Assembly (NCBI GenBank): GCA_036557885.1
Contig: DATBGS010000154.1
Coordinates: 1 to 12,746, forward strand
Direction: 5' to 3'
Length of the DNA: 12,746 bases
Source: DATBGS01 sp036557885
GTDB lineage: Bacteria > Chloroflexota > Ktedonobacteria > Ktedonobacterales > DATBGS01
Shown: positions 1 to 6,605 of the stretch, piece after piece
How positions within the stretch are numbered: position 1 is the first letter of the stretch
Layout of the letters: each line of letters opens with the position of its first letter
Notes under the pieces: generated by a model
The model's input: only the letters and a program-made list of their open reading frames with translations
Databases searched by the model: none
Told to the model about the DNA's origin: nothing
Translations under genes and position numbers: made by a program

Positions 1-89
1 GTGACGATGCCCATCACGACGGTGGTCAATCCCGCAAGCACATGCACGACAAGCGGCAGGAAGAAGCCCAGGGGAAAGCCAGCGATCAT
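1..89 (-). CDS. Membrane protein, N-terminal fragment cut by the window edge
   Basis: Only the first 29 codons are present. They read MIAGFPLGFFLPLVVHVLAG and then a further hydrophobic stretch, so the protein begins with a transmembrane segment or an uncleaved signal anchor almost at once. The ATG at 89-87 is preceded on the minus strand by AAAGGA about 9 bases upstream, which supports this start. The gene runs divergently from the arsenic operon and is separated from it by about 360 bases. A role in arsenic resistance is possible from position alone, but no motif shows it. The family cannot be named from this fragment. Confidence 0.6.
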   Translation of the reverse strand, partial: MIAGFPLGFFLPLVVHVLAGLTTVVMGIV

Positions 90-363
90 ACCGGTGTTCC
101 TTTCAGCCACACAGGAGGGGAGGGTCACGCGGTCGCACGCCCTCACACGTGAGCCAAGCGACACATCAATCAATCGGTGTGAAGTTGGAGAGCACCTCCA
201 TGACCTGCAGTACCGCTCACCCTGCAGACCCTACAAGCCGCACCAGAGACGAGGAGAAGCGGCTAAGGAGAGTGTAGCCTGGTTCTGGCACACAAGGAAG
301 TGAAATCCGTCGTGATTTGTCCGTGATAAATGTCATGGGTGCCCCTCGTGGCTTCGCTCCCTC
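90..363. other. Divergent intergenic region without a recognisable gene
   Basis: This stretch separates the leftward membrane-protein gene from the rightward arsenic operon. A plus-strand frame is open from base 1 to 303, but its translation is basic, low in hydrophobic residues and antisense to the membrane protein, so I do not call it. I see no convincing -35/-10 pair for the leftward gene, no RNA gene and no repeat. The ArsR-type operators lie to the right of it and do not recur here. Confidence 0.5.
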
Positions 364-392
364 TTGCTTTTGCAGGCTGGGCCTGTTATAAC
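364..392 (+). promoter_or_regulatory. Predicted sigma70-type promoter of the arsenic operon
   Basis: TTGCTT at 364-369 and TATAAC at 387-392 are separated by exactly 17 bases. The -10 box matches the consensus at five of six positions; the -35 box is weaker. The predicted transcription start falls near 399, inside the first ArsR-type operator, which is the usual layout for repression by blocking polymerase. Confidence 0.6.
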
Positions 393-432
393 TGCATCAA
401 CCTGATTTGATGCATCAATCCAATTTGATGCA
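393..432 (+). promoter_or_regulatory. Tandem, interlocked ArsR-type operators
   Basis: There are two perfect inverted repeats of the form TGCATCAA-N6-TTGATGCA. The first has arms 393-400 and 407-414, the second 411-418 and 425-432, so they share the bases TGCA at 411-414. The core ATCAA-N6-TTGAT is the known recognition pattern of the ArsR family. The sites overlap the expected transcription start and lie 18 bases before the ATG at 451, so they are very probably the operator at which the fusion regulator represses its own operon. Confidence 0.85.
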
Positions 433-450
433 ACTTCTTGGGAGGTCATC

Positions 451-1236
451 ATGAATGGCGTCCTGGCGGCTCCCCCAGCGGTCCTCCGACTGGTCGGGCA
501 TCCCATCCGGTGGAGTGTGCTCACCCGCCTGGCCCGGTCGGATTATCGGGTCCAGGAGTTGGTGGCGATGTTGCACCTGCCCTAAAATCTCGTGTCGTAT
601 CACCTGGGACTCCTGCGAACGGCAAAGCTGGTGACCGAGCGTAAAAGCCGTGCCGATGAGCGCTCCGTCTATTACAGCCTCGACCTGGAGCGCTTCCGAG
701 CGCTCTACCTTCAGGCCGGCGAGCAGCTTCACCCTGCCCTGGTGGATGGGGCGGTGAATCCGAGAGAGGAATCCGCAGCTGACGAGACGCCTCAGGCACC
801 GCTGCGCGTGTTGTTTCTCTGCACCCACAACAGCGCCCGTTCGCAAATGGCCGAAGCCCTGCTCCGGCAGGTGAGCCAGGGATGCATCGAAGCATTCAGC
901 GCCGGAAGTGATCTGGCTGAGCGGGTCCATCCGCTGGCCGTGCGGGCGATGGAACACCTGGGCATCCAGAGGCGCCAGGCACATCCCAAACACTTCGATG
1001 CCTTCGTTGGACAGCATTTTGACGCCATTGTCACGGTCTGTGATCGGGTCCGTGAGCTGTGTCCGCTGTTCCCCGATGACCCAGAGCGCATCCATTGGAG
1101 TTTCCCCGATCCGGCCGAGGTGGAGGGAACGGAAGACGACCAATATCACGCCTTTGAGCAAACAGCAGTCCAATTGCTCACGCGCATTCGGTTCCTCATC
1201 ACGCTGCTGGAGCGAGAACAGCAGCGTTCCCACTGA
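451..1236 (+). pseudogene. ArsR-ArsC fusion (arsenical repressor plus thioredoxin-type arsenate reductase), interrupted by in-frame TAA
   Basis: The frame opens at ATG 451 behind GGAGGT (441-446) and would encode 261 residues. Codons 1-95 form an ArsR-type winged helix (LVGHPIRWSVLTRLARSDYR, then SYHLGLLRTAKLV as recognition helix). Codons 119-261 form an ArsC/low-molecular-weight phosphatase domain with the P-loop C124-THNSA-R130 and the redox pair C197 and C204, as in thioredoxin-coupled arsenate reductases. Codon 45 is TAA (583-585) where the family would have a residue just before the recognition helix; CAA to TAA is the simplest change. A GTG at 592 could restart translation and give a 214-residue product with an intact ArsC but half a DNA-binding domain. 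The ArsR part has no cysteine at all, so the classical Cys-Val-Cys arsenite sensor is missing. A stop caused by sequencing error, a real nonsense mutation, or readthrough are all possible. Confidence 0.85.
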
Positions 1237-1245
1237 AGGAAGGAT

Positions 1246-1723
1246 ATGACTCACTCATCCATTGCCGAGACAGCAAACCAACCAGCTTTGTCGGAACTCC
1301 AGCCGGGCACTGGTCCCTCGGCTACTTCGCCTTGGACGGGTCTGCTGGCCGAGGGGATCGGCACCTTCGGGTTGGAAGTGGTCCTCACCTTTTTCTTGAT
1401 GTTTGTGATTATGGCCGTTGCCACCGATACACGGGCCGTTGGACAAGCTGCTGCCCTGGCCATCGGGGCCACGGTCGGACTGGAGGCCCTCTTTGCCGGG
1501 CCGATCAGCGGCGCCTCGATGAACCCTGCCCGCTCCCTGGCACCCGCGCTGGTCAGTGGTCTGGACTGCTCAATGGGTATACGTCCTGGCGCCACTCCTG
1601 TGCGCAGGTCTCGGTGCGCTTGTCTATCGCTGGCTCCGCGAGGGGAGCCAGCCTCCCGTTCCTTCTCTCAGTCATCCAAGCGGGCCATCTGCCCCAACTA
1701 TTCAGGAGGAGCCTCATGCCTGA
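1246..1723 (+). pseudogene. Aquaporin / aquaglyceroporin (MIP family), internally deleted and frameshifted
   Basis: The start ATG 1246 follows AAGGAAGGA, 9 bases after the fusion gene. After a polar leader the protein reads LLAEGIGTF, the usual start of MIP helix 1. It then jumps directly at about 1370 to LEVVLTFFLMFVIMAVATD, which is helix 4 in this family, and on to AGPISGASMNPARSLAPAL with the second NPA motif. The first NPA half, roughly 100 residues or more, is missing. At about 1561 the frame shifts: the remaining C-terminal helix (WVYVLAPLLCAGLGALVYRW) is read one base later and ends at TGA 1721-1723. About 159 residues remain, against more than 220 in full-length relatives. MIP channels in ars operons release arsenite, so this copy probably did that; it can hardly form a pore now. 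Confidence 0.8.
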
Positions 1724-2186
1724 TCACACGCCCGCTCTCACACCCCCAATGCGCGTCCTCTTTCTTTGCACCCACAATTCCTCCCGCTCCCAGATGGCAG
1801 AAGGTTTGCTGCGTACCCGAGGCGGAGAGCGGTACGTCGTCTTCAGCGCCGGGACGCATCCCCGCAGTGTCCATCCCCTGGCTATTCAGGCGATGGCCGA
1901 GGTGGGCATTGTCATCAGTGAGGCGGCAGGCCATCGTGCGAAAAGCCTGGACGAATTTTCCCATCAGCCTCCGATGGATCTGGTCGTGACGGTCTGTGAT
2001 GAGGCAGCGGAAGAATGTCCTTTCTTCCCAGGCGCTCGGCTTCAGGATCATTGGAGCTTTCCTGACCCAAGCGCTGCCACTGGCACTGAGCAAGAACGGC
2101 TCGCTGTCTTCCGGCAAGTGCGCGATGCCATTGCCGCGCGGATCGATCAGTTTCTTCGTGCTTCTGGTACGACCCGCAACGAGTAA
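1716..2186 (+). CDS. arsC: Arsenate reductase, thioredoxin-coupled type (low-molecular-weight phosphatase fold)
   Basis: This 156-residue protein is intact. It has the P-loop C18-THNSS-R24 directly after a hydrophobic strand (MRVLFL), the SAGT segment at 44-47, and the redox cysteines C94 and C101 in VTVCDEAAEECPFFP. It ends with the HWSFPDP segment seen in Staphylococcus-type ArsC proteins. The family reduces arsenate to arsenite in the cytoplasm by a C18-C94-C101 relay recharged by thioredoxin. The start ATG at 1716 sits behind AGGAGGA (1704-1710) and overlaps the aquaporin stop at 1721-1723, so translation is probably coupled. It is the second ArsC of the operon and the only one whose frame is not interrupted. 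Confidence 0.93.
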   Translation: MPDHTPALTPPMRVLFLCTHNSSRSQMAEGLLRTRGGERYVVFSAGTHPRSVHPLAIQAMAEVGIVISEAAGHRAKSLDEFSHQPPMDLVVTVCDEAAEECPFFPGARLQDHWSFPDPSAATGTEQERLAVFRQVRDAIAARIDQFLRASGTTRNE

Positions 2187-2199
2187 GCGAGGCGTTCAC

Positions 2200-2398
2200 C
2201 TATCCTAAAGGCTCTTCCTCTTCGTGGGAATGGCTCCTCCGCGCTGCTGCCAAAATCCGCCGAATGGCCTCATAGGAGACGCGGTAGCTTCTTGCCACTT
2301 GCCGCAAGGACTCGCACCTCAGCTACCCGCTGCACCACGCGCGACCACTCGGCGCGTGGCACCTTGAAAGGCGGGGTGGGGGATTCACATGTGGATGT
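2200..2398 (-). pseudogene. Remnant of a small helix-turn-helix DNA-binding protein
   Basis: On the minus strand one frame reads FKVPRAEWSRVVQRVAE. After a shift of one base at about 2317, the next frame continues ESLRQVARSYRVSYEAIRRI and then LAAARRSHSH to a TAG at 2202-2200. Joined, this is a compact helix-turn-helix of the kind found at the end of resolvases and in small transposase-like regulators. No start codon with a ribosome site is visible, and the frame break suggests one inserted base. The gene converges on the arsenic operon and lies 14 bases from its last stop. The family assignment is by appearance only. Confidence 0.45.
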
Positions 2399-2847
2399 TT
2401 GGGTGGTATACTCTCTACAGCAGATAGGGATACCCATCGCAGTGGCGACAGCGAATCCGACTCCCGTCGGTTCCGTTAAGTTCCTTTCAGCCCAGTCCCC
2501 AAGCGACCCCAGCCTTGATCGCCAATTCGACCCCGTTGCGCTGTCGCCCCCGTTGCAGCGTCTGAGACCAGATGCCAGCAGGCTTTCCCTAAGAGCGCGG
2601 ATTCGACCCCTTCGGTTCCGTACGTAAGCCCCCAACGAGGCCACAAGGTCGAACGTGCCTTACGTGTGGTGGCACAAAGTATTATTATGACTATAAGAAG
2701 TTATCGCCCAGACTCGCCTTGTTCCTGATTCCGAACCGATTGTCAGGGCCAGCCACGAACAAGCTTTCACAGTTCTCACTGATAAGCTTATGGCGCAAGT
2801 AGCCGCCACAGGTTCCACCGTTGTCTGCTCTTTTCACCACTTACGGA
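2399..2847. other. Intergenic debris with short coding-like scraps
   Basis: No intact gene is visible. On the minus strand around 2480-2415 a scrap reads SRIRCRHCDGYPYLL and stops; it resembles a zinc ribbon end. Just upstream of it, at about 2585-2485, GIWSQTLQRGRQRNGVELAI is open in the same frame but is separated by TGA. On the plus strand at about 2640-2700, RTCLTCGGTKYYYDYKKL is open and has a CxxC pair. None has a start codon with a ribosome site. They may be remains of one or more Cys-rich proteins. The stretch also contains the short repeats TTCGGTTCCGT near 2467 and 2611. Confidence 0.35.
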
Positions 2848-2952
2848 TTGAAGGAAGGTTTGGCGCCAAGCATGCTTTTTGCCAGAACCGTTCTGGCGAA
2901 GAGCATGCTTGGCGCCGACTTCCTGGTACGTTGTCGCCAAACCTTCCTTCAA
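2848..2952. repeat. Long near-perfect inverted repeat (40-base arms) with a 22-base insertion in one arm
   Basis: The left arm is 2848-2887, the loop CCG is 2888-2890, and the right arm is 2891-2916 plus 2939-2952. The outer 18 bases TTGAAGGAAGGTTTGGCG pair with 2935-2952, and GGCGCCAAGCATGCT (2862-2876) pairs with 2902-2916. GCCAGAA (2881-2887) pairs with TTCTGGC. Only two of 40 pairs are not Watson-Crick, and both would be G-U in RNA. The right arm is interrupted by 2917-2938, whose last four bases CGCC repeat the CGCC just before the insertion. It may be a miniature mobile palindrome or a structured RNA; nothing identifies a family. Confidence 0.85.
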
Positions 2953-3095
2953 GCCACACAAATCCCGTCGAAATGTGCCCAAACGTGCGGCAATTCCTTG
3001 CATCCTGTGCCCGAAGAGACAGGTTGGCGAGAAAGAAGAGGCGAAGGAAGGAAAGAATAAGCAAAGCTCTTTCGCCACTGAGCGGGCGGGCGCTG

Positions 3096-3416
3096 ATGCA
3101 ACAAAACTTGACAGCAGGTGTACGCTGGGGTGTGCCAGGGGAAGAGAGGAGACATCGATGCCACACTAAACCACACACGCTGCGTAGCGCACTTGAGGAA
3201 CTGATTCGGCTGGGGACCGAGTATGTAGTGCTGGACCGGCGGACGGAGTGGACGGCGTGGGAGTTGTTCGCTTGGCTGGAACAGCATCACCCCGCTCGCT
3301 TAGGATTACCGATGTATCTGCGGCTCCCAGACCAGCACCAGGATGGAGCCATTTGTCAACTCACCCCGAGCGGGGGCTTTTTCGTCCTCTACCACATTTA
3401 CCTCCGGAGTGCCTGA
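3096..3416 (+). CDS. Hypothetical small protein, probably started at 3158 and frameshifted near its start
   Basis: The open frame from ATG 3096 gives 106 residues, but only the last 80 or so look like protein: SALEELIRLGTEYVVLDRR, then TEWTAWELFAWLEQHHPARL. The best ribosome site (GAGAGGAG, 3144-3151) instead precedes ATG 3158, whose frame reads MPH and stops at TAA. Adding two bases (AC) to the CACAC run there would join MPH to TKPHTLRSALEEL and give an 86-residue protein. A TTGACA at 3108-3113 upstream of that ATG, with a poor -10 box, also favours 3158. I know no family; the region has an alternating helix and strand character. It converges on the TPR gene and overlaps its end by 19 bases. 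Confidence 0.5.
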   Translation: MQQNLTAGVRWGVPGEERRHRCHTKPHTLRSALEELIRLGTEYVVLDRRTEWTAWELFAWLEQHHPARLGLPMYLRLPDQHQDGAICQLTPSGGFFVLYHIYLRSA

Positions 3417-4146
3417 AGGCTCGCTCGTCCTGCTCGGTGCTTCGTGGTGGCTTTGCCACTGGCCGGGCACGGGCCTGCGCCCCCATATCGGCCAATACCC
3501 CATCCTAACCCCAGACGCGCATACGCATCACGGGGGTTGCGACGCAAGAGCTCTTCATACAGCCTCCGGGCTTGGCTCAACTCCCCCTGATCTCTCAGCA
3601 CCGCTGCGATGCTGGTCATAGCTGGAGGATAGTCAGGCGCATGCTGCAAGACCAACTCATATAGGGCTGTCGCCCGCTCCAGCGACCTCGCATCTTTCTT
3701 CGTCCGGTAGGCCGCCGCCAGAGCCGTCCGGCATGCAATGGACTGACCCCGGTTGGTGCTGAGTTCTACCGCCCGCCAGAAATAAGCAAGCGCCTCTCGA
3801 CCAATTCGCGATCCTTGGCTGCCAACCCCTGTTGGAAGGCGTCATCAAAGGTCGTGCAGACTTCAGCACGCTTAGCAAGTTCCCAATCTTTCTTGATACG
3901 CTCCAGACGAGTGCGAGCCACCTCACTGACGTGCTGAAGTCGGAGGGCCAGGGCGCAGGCCAGTGAAGCAGCCAGAAACTGGTGCTCTGCCTGGTACGCC
4001 CGTGCTAGCCGAACGTAAGCTGGCGCATTCTCGGGGTCGAGCTGAAGAATTTGTTTGTTCAGGTCGATGGCTTGCCCTGGAGAACATTCTGGTAATAACT
4101 GCTCGGCGGTAGCGAGCAGACGTTTAAGATTGGCTTAGTCGGGCAT
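3398..4146 (-). pseudogene. TPR-repeat protein, broken by an early TAA and a frameshift
   Basis: The start ATG 4146-4144 stands 7 bases after a perfect GGAGGT, so the start is well supported, yet codon 4 is TAA (4137-4135). The same frame then continues as clear protein with TPR-like helices (DPENAPAYVRLARAYQAE). At about 3800 a one-base deletion moves the reading to a second frame that carries another repeat (GELSQARRLYEELLRRNP) and ends at 3398. With one base restored the length is 250 codons exactly. TPR helices bind partner proteins; no partner is evident. The gene is the last of the leftward cassette, 13 bases after the preceding stop. The C-terminal 35 residues are Gly/Ala/Arg-rich and unlike TPR. 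Confidence 0.75.
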
Positions 4147-4159
4147 AGCTACCACCTCC

Positions 4160-4454
4160 TCACTGGTTGGGATGGGTGATGAAATAGGAGAGTCCCCGCT
4201 TGGGAGTTTGTCCAAGCCAGCCAGCATCGAGCGGGATACGCAAATTGCCACCAGAGAGAATTCGCTCAATGGCTTCCAGTTTCCTTGGAGGGAAGACCAA
4301 CCCATCGATGACCAGCGTGCACGCAGGCTCCGTGCAGAAGGTGACGAAGTGCCTCCCCTTGGAAACATGTTGAGCGCAGGCGATGAGTCACGCCTGGTTC
4401 GGCTGTGAAGCAGTAAGCGCGGCTCGCAAGCTAGTTGTTCTGTTCATCGCTCAT
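4160..4454 (-). pseudogene. Hypothetical protein (about 97 aa), broken by TAG at codon 8 and a frameshift
   Basis: ATG 4454-4452 overlaps the stop of the upstream 74-aa gene (ATGA) behind GGGAGA. The frame reads MSDEQNN, then TAG (4433-4431), then LASRAYCFTAEPGVTHRLRS. At the run of four C at 4355-4358 one extra base moves it to the frame that reads GRHFVTFCTEPACTLVIDG, then LVFPPRKLEAIERILSGGN, and ends at TGA 4162-4160. Removing one base gives exactly 98 codons. The tail RGLSYFITHP suggests a compact alpha/beta protein, but I do not recognise the family. Its place between an integrase-linked gene and a TPR gene suggests it was translated as part of the same transcript. Confidence 0.6.
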
Positions 4455-4675
4455 TCTCTGGTCTCCCTCTTGAGGCGCACCAGGCGCTTATCGAGGCTGT
4501 TCAAGGCATTCTCCAGCACAGAGAGGCTGGTGGCGTAGTGAGCATCTTGATAAGTTGGGAAGGTGCCCATCGCATAGACACCACCAGCATAGCGAACCAG
4601 CACCTGCCATTGGCTTTGAATCTGTATGTAACTCACCTGCTCGATGCGCCGGGAATCAAAGTCTGCGGCGGGCAT
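4451..4675 (-). CDS. Hypothetical 74-aa protein coupled to the integrase
   Basis: The likely start is ATG 4675-4673 (MPAADFDSRR), preceded by AAAGGAAAG, which places it 20 bases inside the end of the recombinase gene. A longer open frame to 4786 exists but would be read through the recombinase tail. The protein has a beta-rich middle (WQVLVRYAGGVYAMGTFPTY) followed by an amphipathic helix ending in many charged residues (LVRLKRETRE). No family is recognised. The tight overlap with the recombinase and the 4-base overlap with the next gene point to one mRNA and coupled translation. A role as an accessory factor of recombination is conceivable but unproven. Confidence 0.75.
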   Translation of the reverse strand: MPAADFDSRRIEQVSYIQIQSQWQVLVRYAGGVYAMGTFPTYQDAHYATSLSVLENALNSLDKRLVRLKRETRE

Positions 4676-5798
4676 GGGCGCTTTCCTTTCTGCCGAGGCC
4701 GAAACTGGCCGCCACTTTGGGCGCAAAAGGATTCTCGGCGCGCTCCAACTGGGGTAGATATTCTGCCGTTGTCTCCAGCGATTCATACACCTGGCGCTCT
4801 TGGATGACCTGTACCGGCCCGCCCGCTTTCATCATGGCGAGAGCGAGACTGTGGCGTATCACATGCACCTTGCCCGTCCCAAGATGCCACTGGCACAGAT
4901 ACGAGATTGCGCGCACGCCTAGTGGCGCATCGGACCTGCGCATCGTTTGCTGCCTGCCGCTGGTGGCAGTCCTGGCAGAGTCCAGTGCTAGCCAGACGGG
5001 AGCCTCGGCTCTTTCTTGCTGCCAGTCAGGGTCAAAGACGGCTTGCAAGTAACGCACCAGCGCCATGCGCACTTCTGGCTCCAGATCGTCGGCCAACGTC
5101 TTGTTCCCTTTGGCTCGGCGCCAGACCAGCGTTACCACCTCGCGCGCTTTTTCCTCTCCTTCTGGTGTCTTCTTCCCGATTTGCATGTCTTGCCGCTGGA
5201 GTGCCGCTAGTTCTGCCAGCCGCCAGCCGGTCGTGAAGGAGACGGCCAGGAGCGCGTAATCCCGCAGGCCCACGATGGTAGAGGTGTCAATCGTGCTTAG
5301 CCTCTCTTCCACTTCTGGGGGACGTAGTGCCTTCGCCCTGGCATAAGGCTTCACGTCGGCACGCTCCACGTAATCAGCAGGGTTATCCAGTGCCACTTGG
5401 CGGCGGATGGTGACGGGCTGGCCGCCTTGTATTTCCTCGACTTCTTCCCAGGACCAGAACGCATCATTTTTATGAGCATACTTGTAGAAGCTGCTCACAA
5501 TCGCCAGGCGCTGATTGAACGTGGCGCCACTCTCCCCGGCATTGCTAGCTGCCCACCCTTGCAGGTAATCTTTGATCTGCTTGCGTGGCCAGTCCAGATC
5601 CATTTGGTGGACCTGGAGATGCGCCCGAAAGCTGAGCAGGGTCTGGGCATAGGTGTGCTCAGTGCGCACGCTCCCGCTGCGCCGCTTCTTGCTGTGGACC
5701 CAGGAGGTGATTGCCTGGAAAATGGGGTCCAGCCGTTCCACTTCCAGGCTCGGTGGCTGGCTATCAACGATGATGCGGGTGTGGTCAACGTTGTTCAA
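4656..5798 (-). CDS. Tyrosine recombinase / phage-type integrase with His-to-Tyr at a catalytic position
   Basis: The protein has 380 residues with the two-part layout of XerC/XerD-like recombinases. Residues 25-125 are a core-binding, SAM-like domain (TEHTYAQTLLSFRAHLQ); residues 160-355 are the catalytic domain. R193 (TTGWRLAELAAL), K230 (RRAKGNK), H312 and R315 (HVIRHS) and nucleophile Y347 (TTAEYL) are present. The H/W residue nine positions before the tyrosine is Y338 (RQVYESLETT, where relatives read LGHESLETT); CAT to TAT explains the change. The start is TTG 5798, 8 bases after GGGAGGG, and it overlaps the upstream TGA (TTGA). It would cut and rejoin DNA in integration or excision; loss of the histidine may weaken it. 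Confidence 0.92.
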   Translation of the reverse strand: MNNVDHTRIIVDSQPPSLEVERLDPIFQAITSWVHSKKRRSGSVRTEHTYAQTLLSFRAHLQVHQMDLDWPRKQIKDYLQGWAASNAGESGATFNQRLAIVSSFYKYAHKNDAFWSWEEVEEIQGGQPVTIRRQVALDNPADYVERADVKPYARAKALRPPEVEERLSTIDTSTIVGLRDYALLAVSFTTGWRLAELAALQRQDMQIGKKTPEGEEKAREVVTLVWRRAKGNKTLADDLEPEVRMALVRYLQAVFDPDWQQERAEAPVWLALDSARTATSGRQQTMRRSDAPLGVRAISYLCQWHLGTGKVHVIRHSLALAMMKAGGPVQVIQERQVYESLETTAEYLPQLERAENPFAPKVAASFGLGRKESAHARRRL

Positions 5799-6007
5799 TT
5801 AACACTCCCTCCCCGTTGCAGCAATTTTGCCAGCAAGGCATCTACTTGCTCCATCGTATAGAGCCAGGTGCGACGGTCATCAGGATATTTGACGATGATT
5901 GCATGGTCCCCAGCTGCACGTTCGACTGGAATCACCTCTTGCACGAGCCCAAGCCGCTTATAGCGGGCGAGCTTCGGAACATTCTCATCTTGTTCTGTTT
6001 TGGTCAT
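5795..6007 (-). CDS. Hypothetical 70-aa protein immediately upstream of the integrase
   Basis: ATG 6007-6005 begins MTKTEQDENVPKLARYKRLG, preceded by GAGGCG about 9 bases upstream; an earlier in-frame ATG at 6046 lacks a ribosome site. The middle is strand-like (VQEVIPVERAAGDHAIIVKY) and the end is a helix (YTMEQVDALLAKLLQRG). The stop TGA overlaps the TTG start of the recombinase, so the two proteins are made together. Small basic proteins beside integrases are often excisionases, but this one shows no helix-turn-helix or winged-helix signature, so that is only a guess. The 125 bases before it contain a purine-rich tract on the coding strand and no clear promoter. Confidence 0.75.
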   Translation of the reverse strand: MTKTEQDENVPKLARYKRLGLVQEVIPVERAAGDHAIIVKYPDDRRTWLYTMEQVDALLAKLLQRGGSVN

Positions 6008-6132
6008 TGATTTTTCGCCTCTTTCTGCTGGACTGCAACGTATCAACTACAAATACTTATTGGCAGCAATGAAAATTTCTTTCTTTTTTTCTCTTGACAA
6101 CACTACCTCATCGGAGCCGCCACAGCCGCTCC

Positions 6133-6537
6133 TCATGTCGATGAGTGCATGTGAGAGATGTCTGGCTCTGGCTGATCCCCGCTTTCTCGCTCCTCATCGG
6201 CGCAGAGATAACAACGCTGGTCCTGATCGAGTCGCAGCTGGCGCGTTGCTATCCCTCGCTCCACCAGCGCTGGCGTATATGCCAATCGCCCTCGAAACAC
6301 CCCGTGCACTTGGTGGCCGCAGGTAAGGGTAAAAACCAGATCGCCTAGTTCGGTGGCACGCACTGCTGAGGATTGGCGCAGCTTGTAGCGCTGGTGGTCC
6401 TCGCAGCGCCACGCAATGGAGGGCATACCCTCCCTTGGCAAGCGGTACACATCTGCGAGCCATAAGAGGCGATTCCCGACGATAGCGTGTTTGGTTGATC
6501 CGCGACAGACCGAGCAACGTTCCTGATGGCCACGCAT
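6133..6537 (-). CDS. Hypothetical 134-aa protein with paired Cys motifs (probable zinc binding)
   Basis: The start ATG 6537-6535 lies 9 bases after AAGGAG, which decides against the upstream ATG at 6567. Cysteine and histidine sites are C8-x2-C11 (RCSVCRG), C45-x2-H48 (WRCEDH), C73-x-H75 (LTCGHQVHG) and C109-x2-C112 (RCYLCAD). This spacing suggests two zinc sites. The middle is beta-rich with a conserved-looking GHQVHGVFRGRL loop. No family name can be given. It lies in the leftward cassette between a 71-aa Cys-rich protein and the integrase-linked gene, with gaps of 68 and 125 bases. Its tail is acidic and then His/Ser-rich (HMHSST). Confidence 0.75.
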   Translation of the reverse strand: MRGHQERCSVCRGSTKHAIVGNRLLWLADVYRLPREGMPSIAWRCEDHQRYKLRQSSAVRATELGDLVFTLTCGHQVHGVFRGRLAYTPALVERGIATRQLRLDQDQRCYLCADEERESGDQPEPDISHMHSST

Positions 6538-6605
6538 GGGTGTGCTCTCCTTCGCAACGTGACACACGTTGCTTTCCAGGAATCTCTTACGTCTCTTCCT
6601 CTTGA

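Noticed and set aside
3364..3382. CCCC-GAGC-GGGG stem followed by five T as an intrinsic terminator
   Set aside because: The stem is only four pairs and lies inside the coding frame that ends at 3416 (residues SGGFFVL).
2790..3416. A single 208-codon plus-strand gene starting at ATG 2790
   Set aside because: Its first 100 codons translate the long palindrome and intergenic sequence and are Arg/Ser/Cys-rich; only the part after about 3170 looks like protein.
4555..5861. Several open plus-strand frames opposite the integrase
   Set aside because: They are antisense to a well-supported recombinase with conserved catalytic residues; they have no ribosome sites and no protein-like pattern.
6100..6130. 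TTGACA near 6100 on the plus strand as a promoter
   Set aside because: No -10 box follows at 16-18 bases and no plus-strand gene lies downstream.
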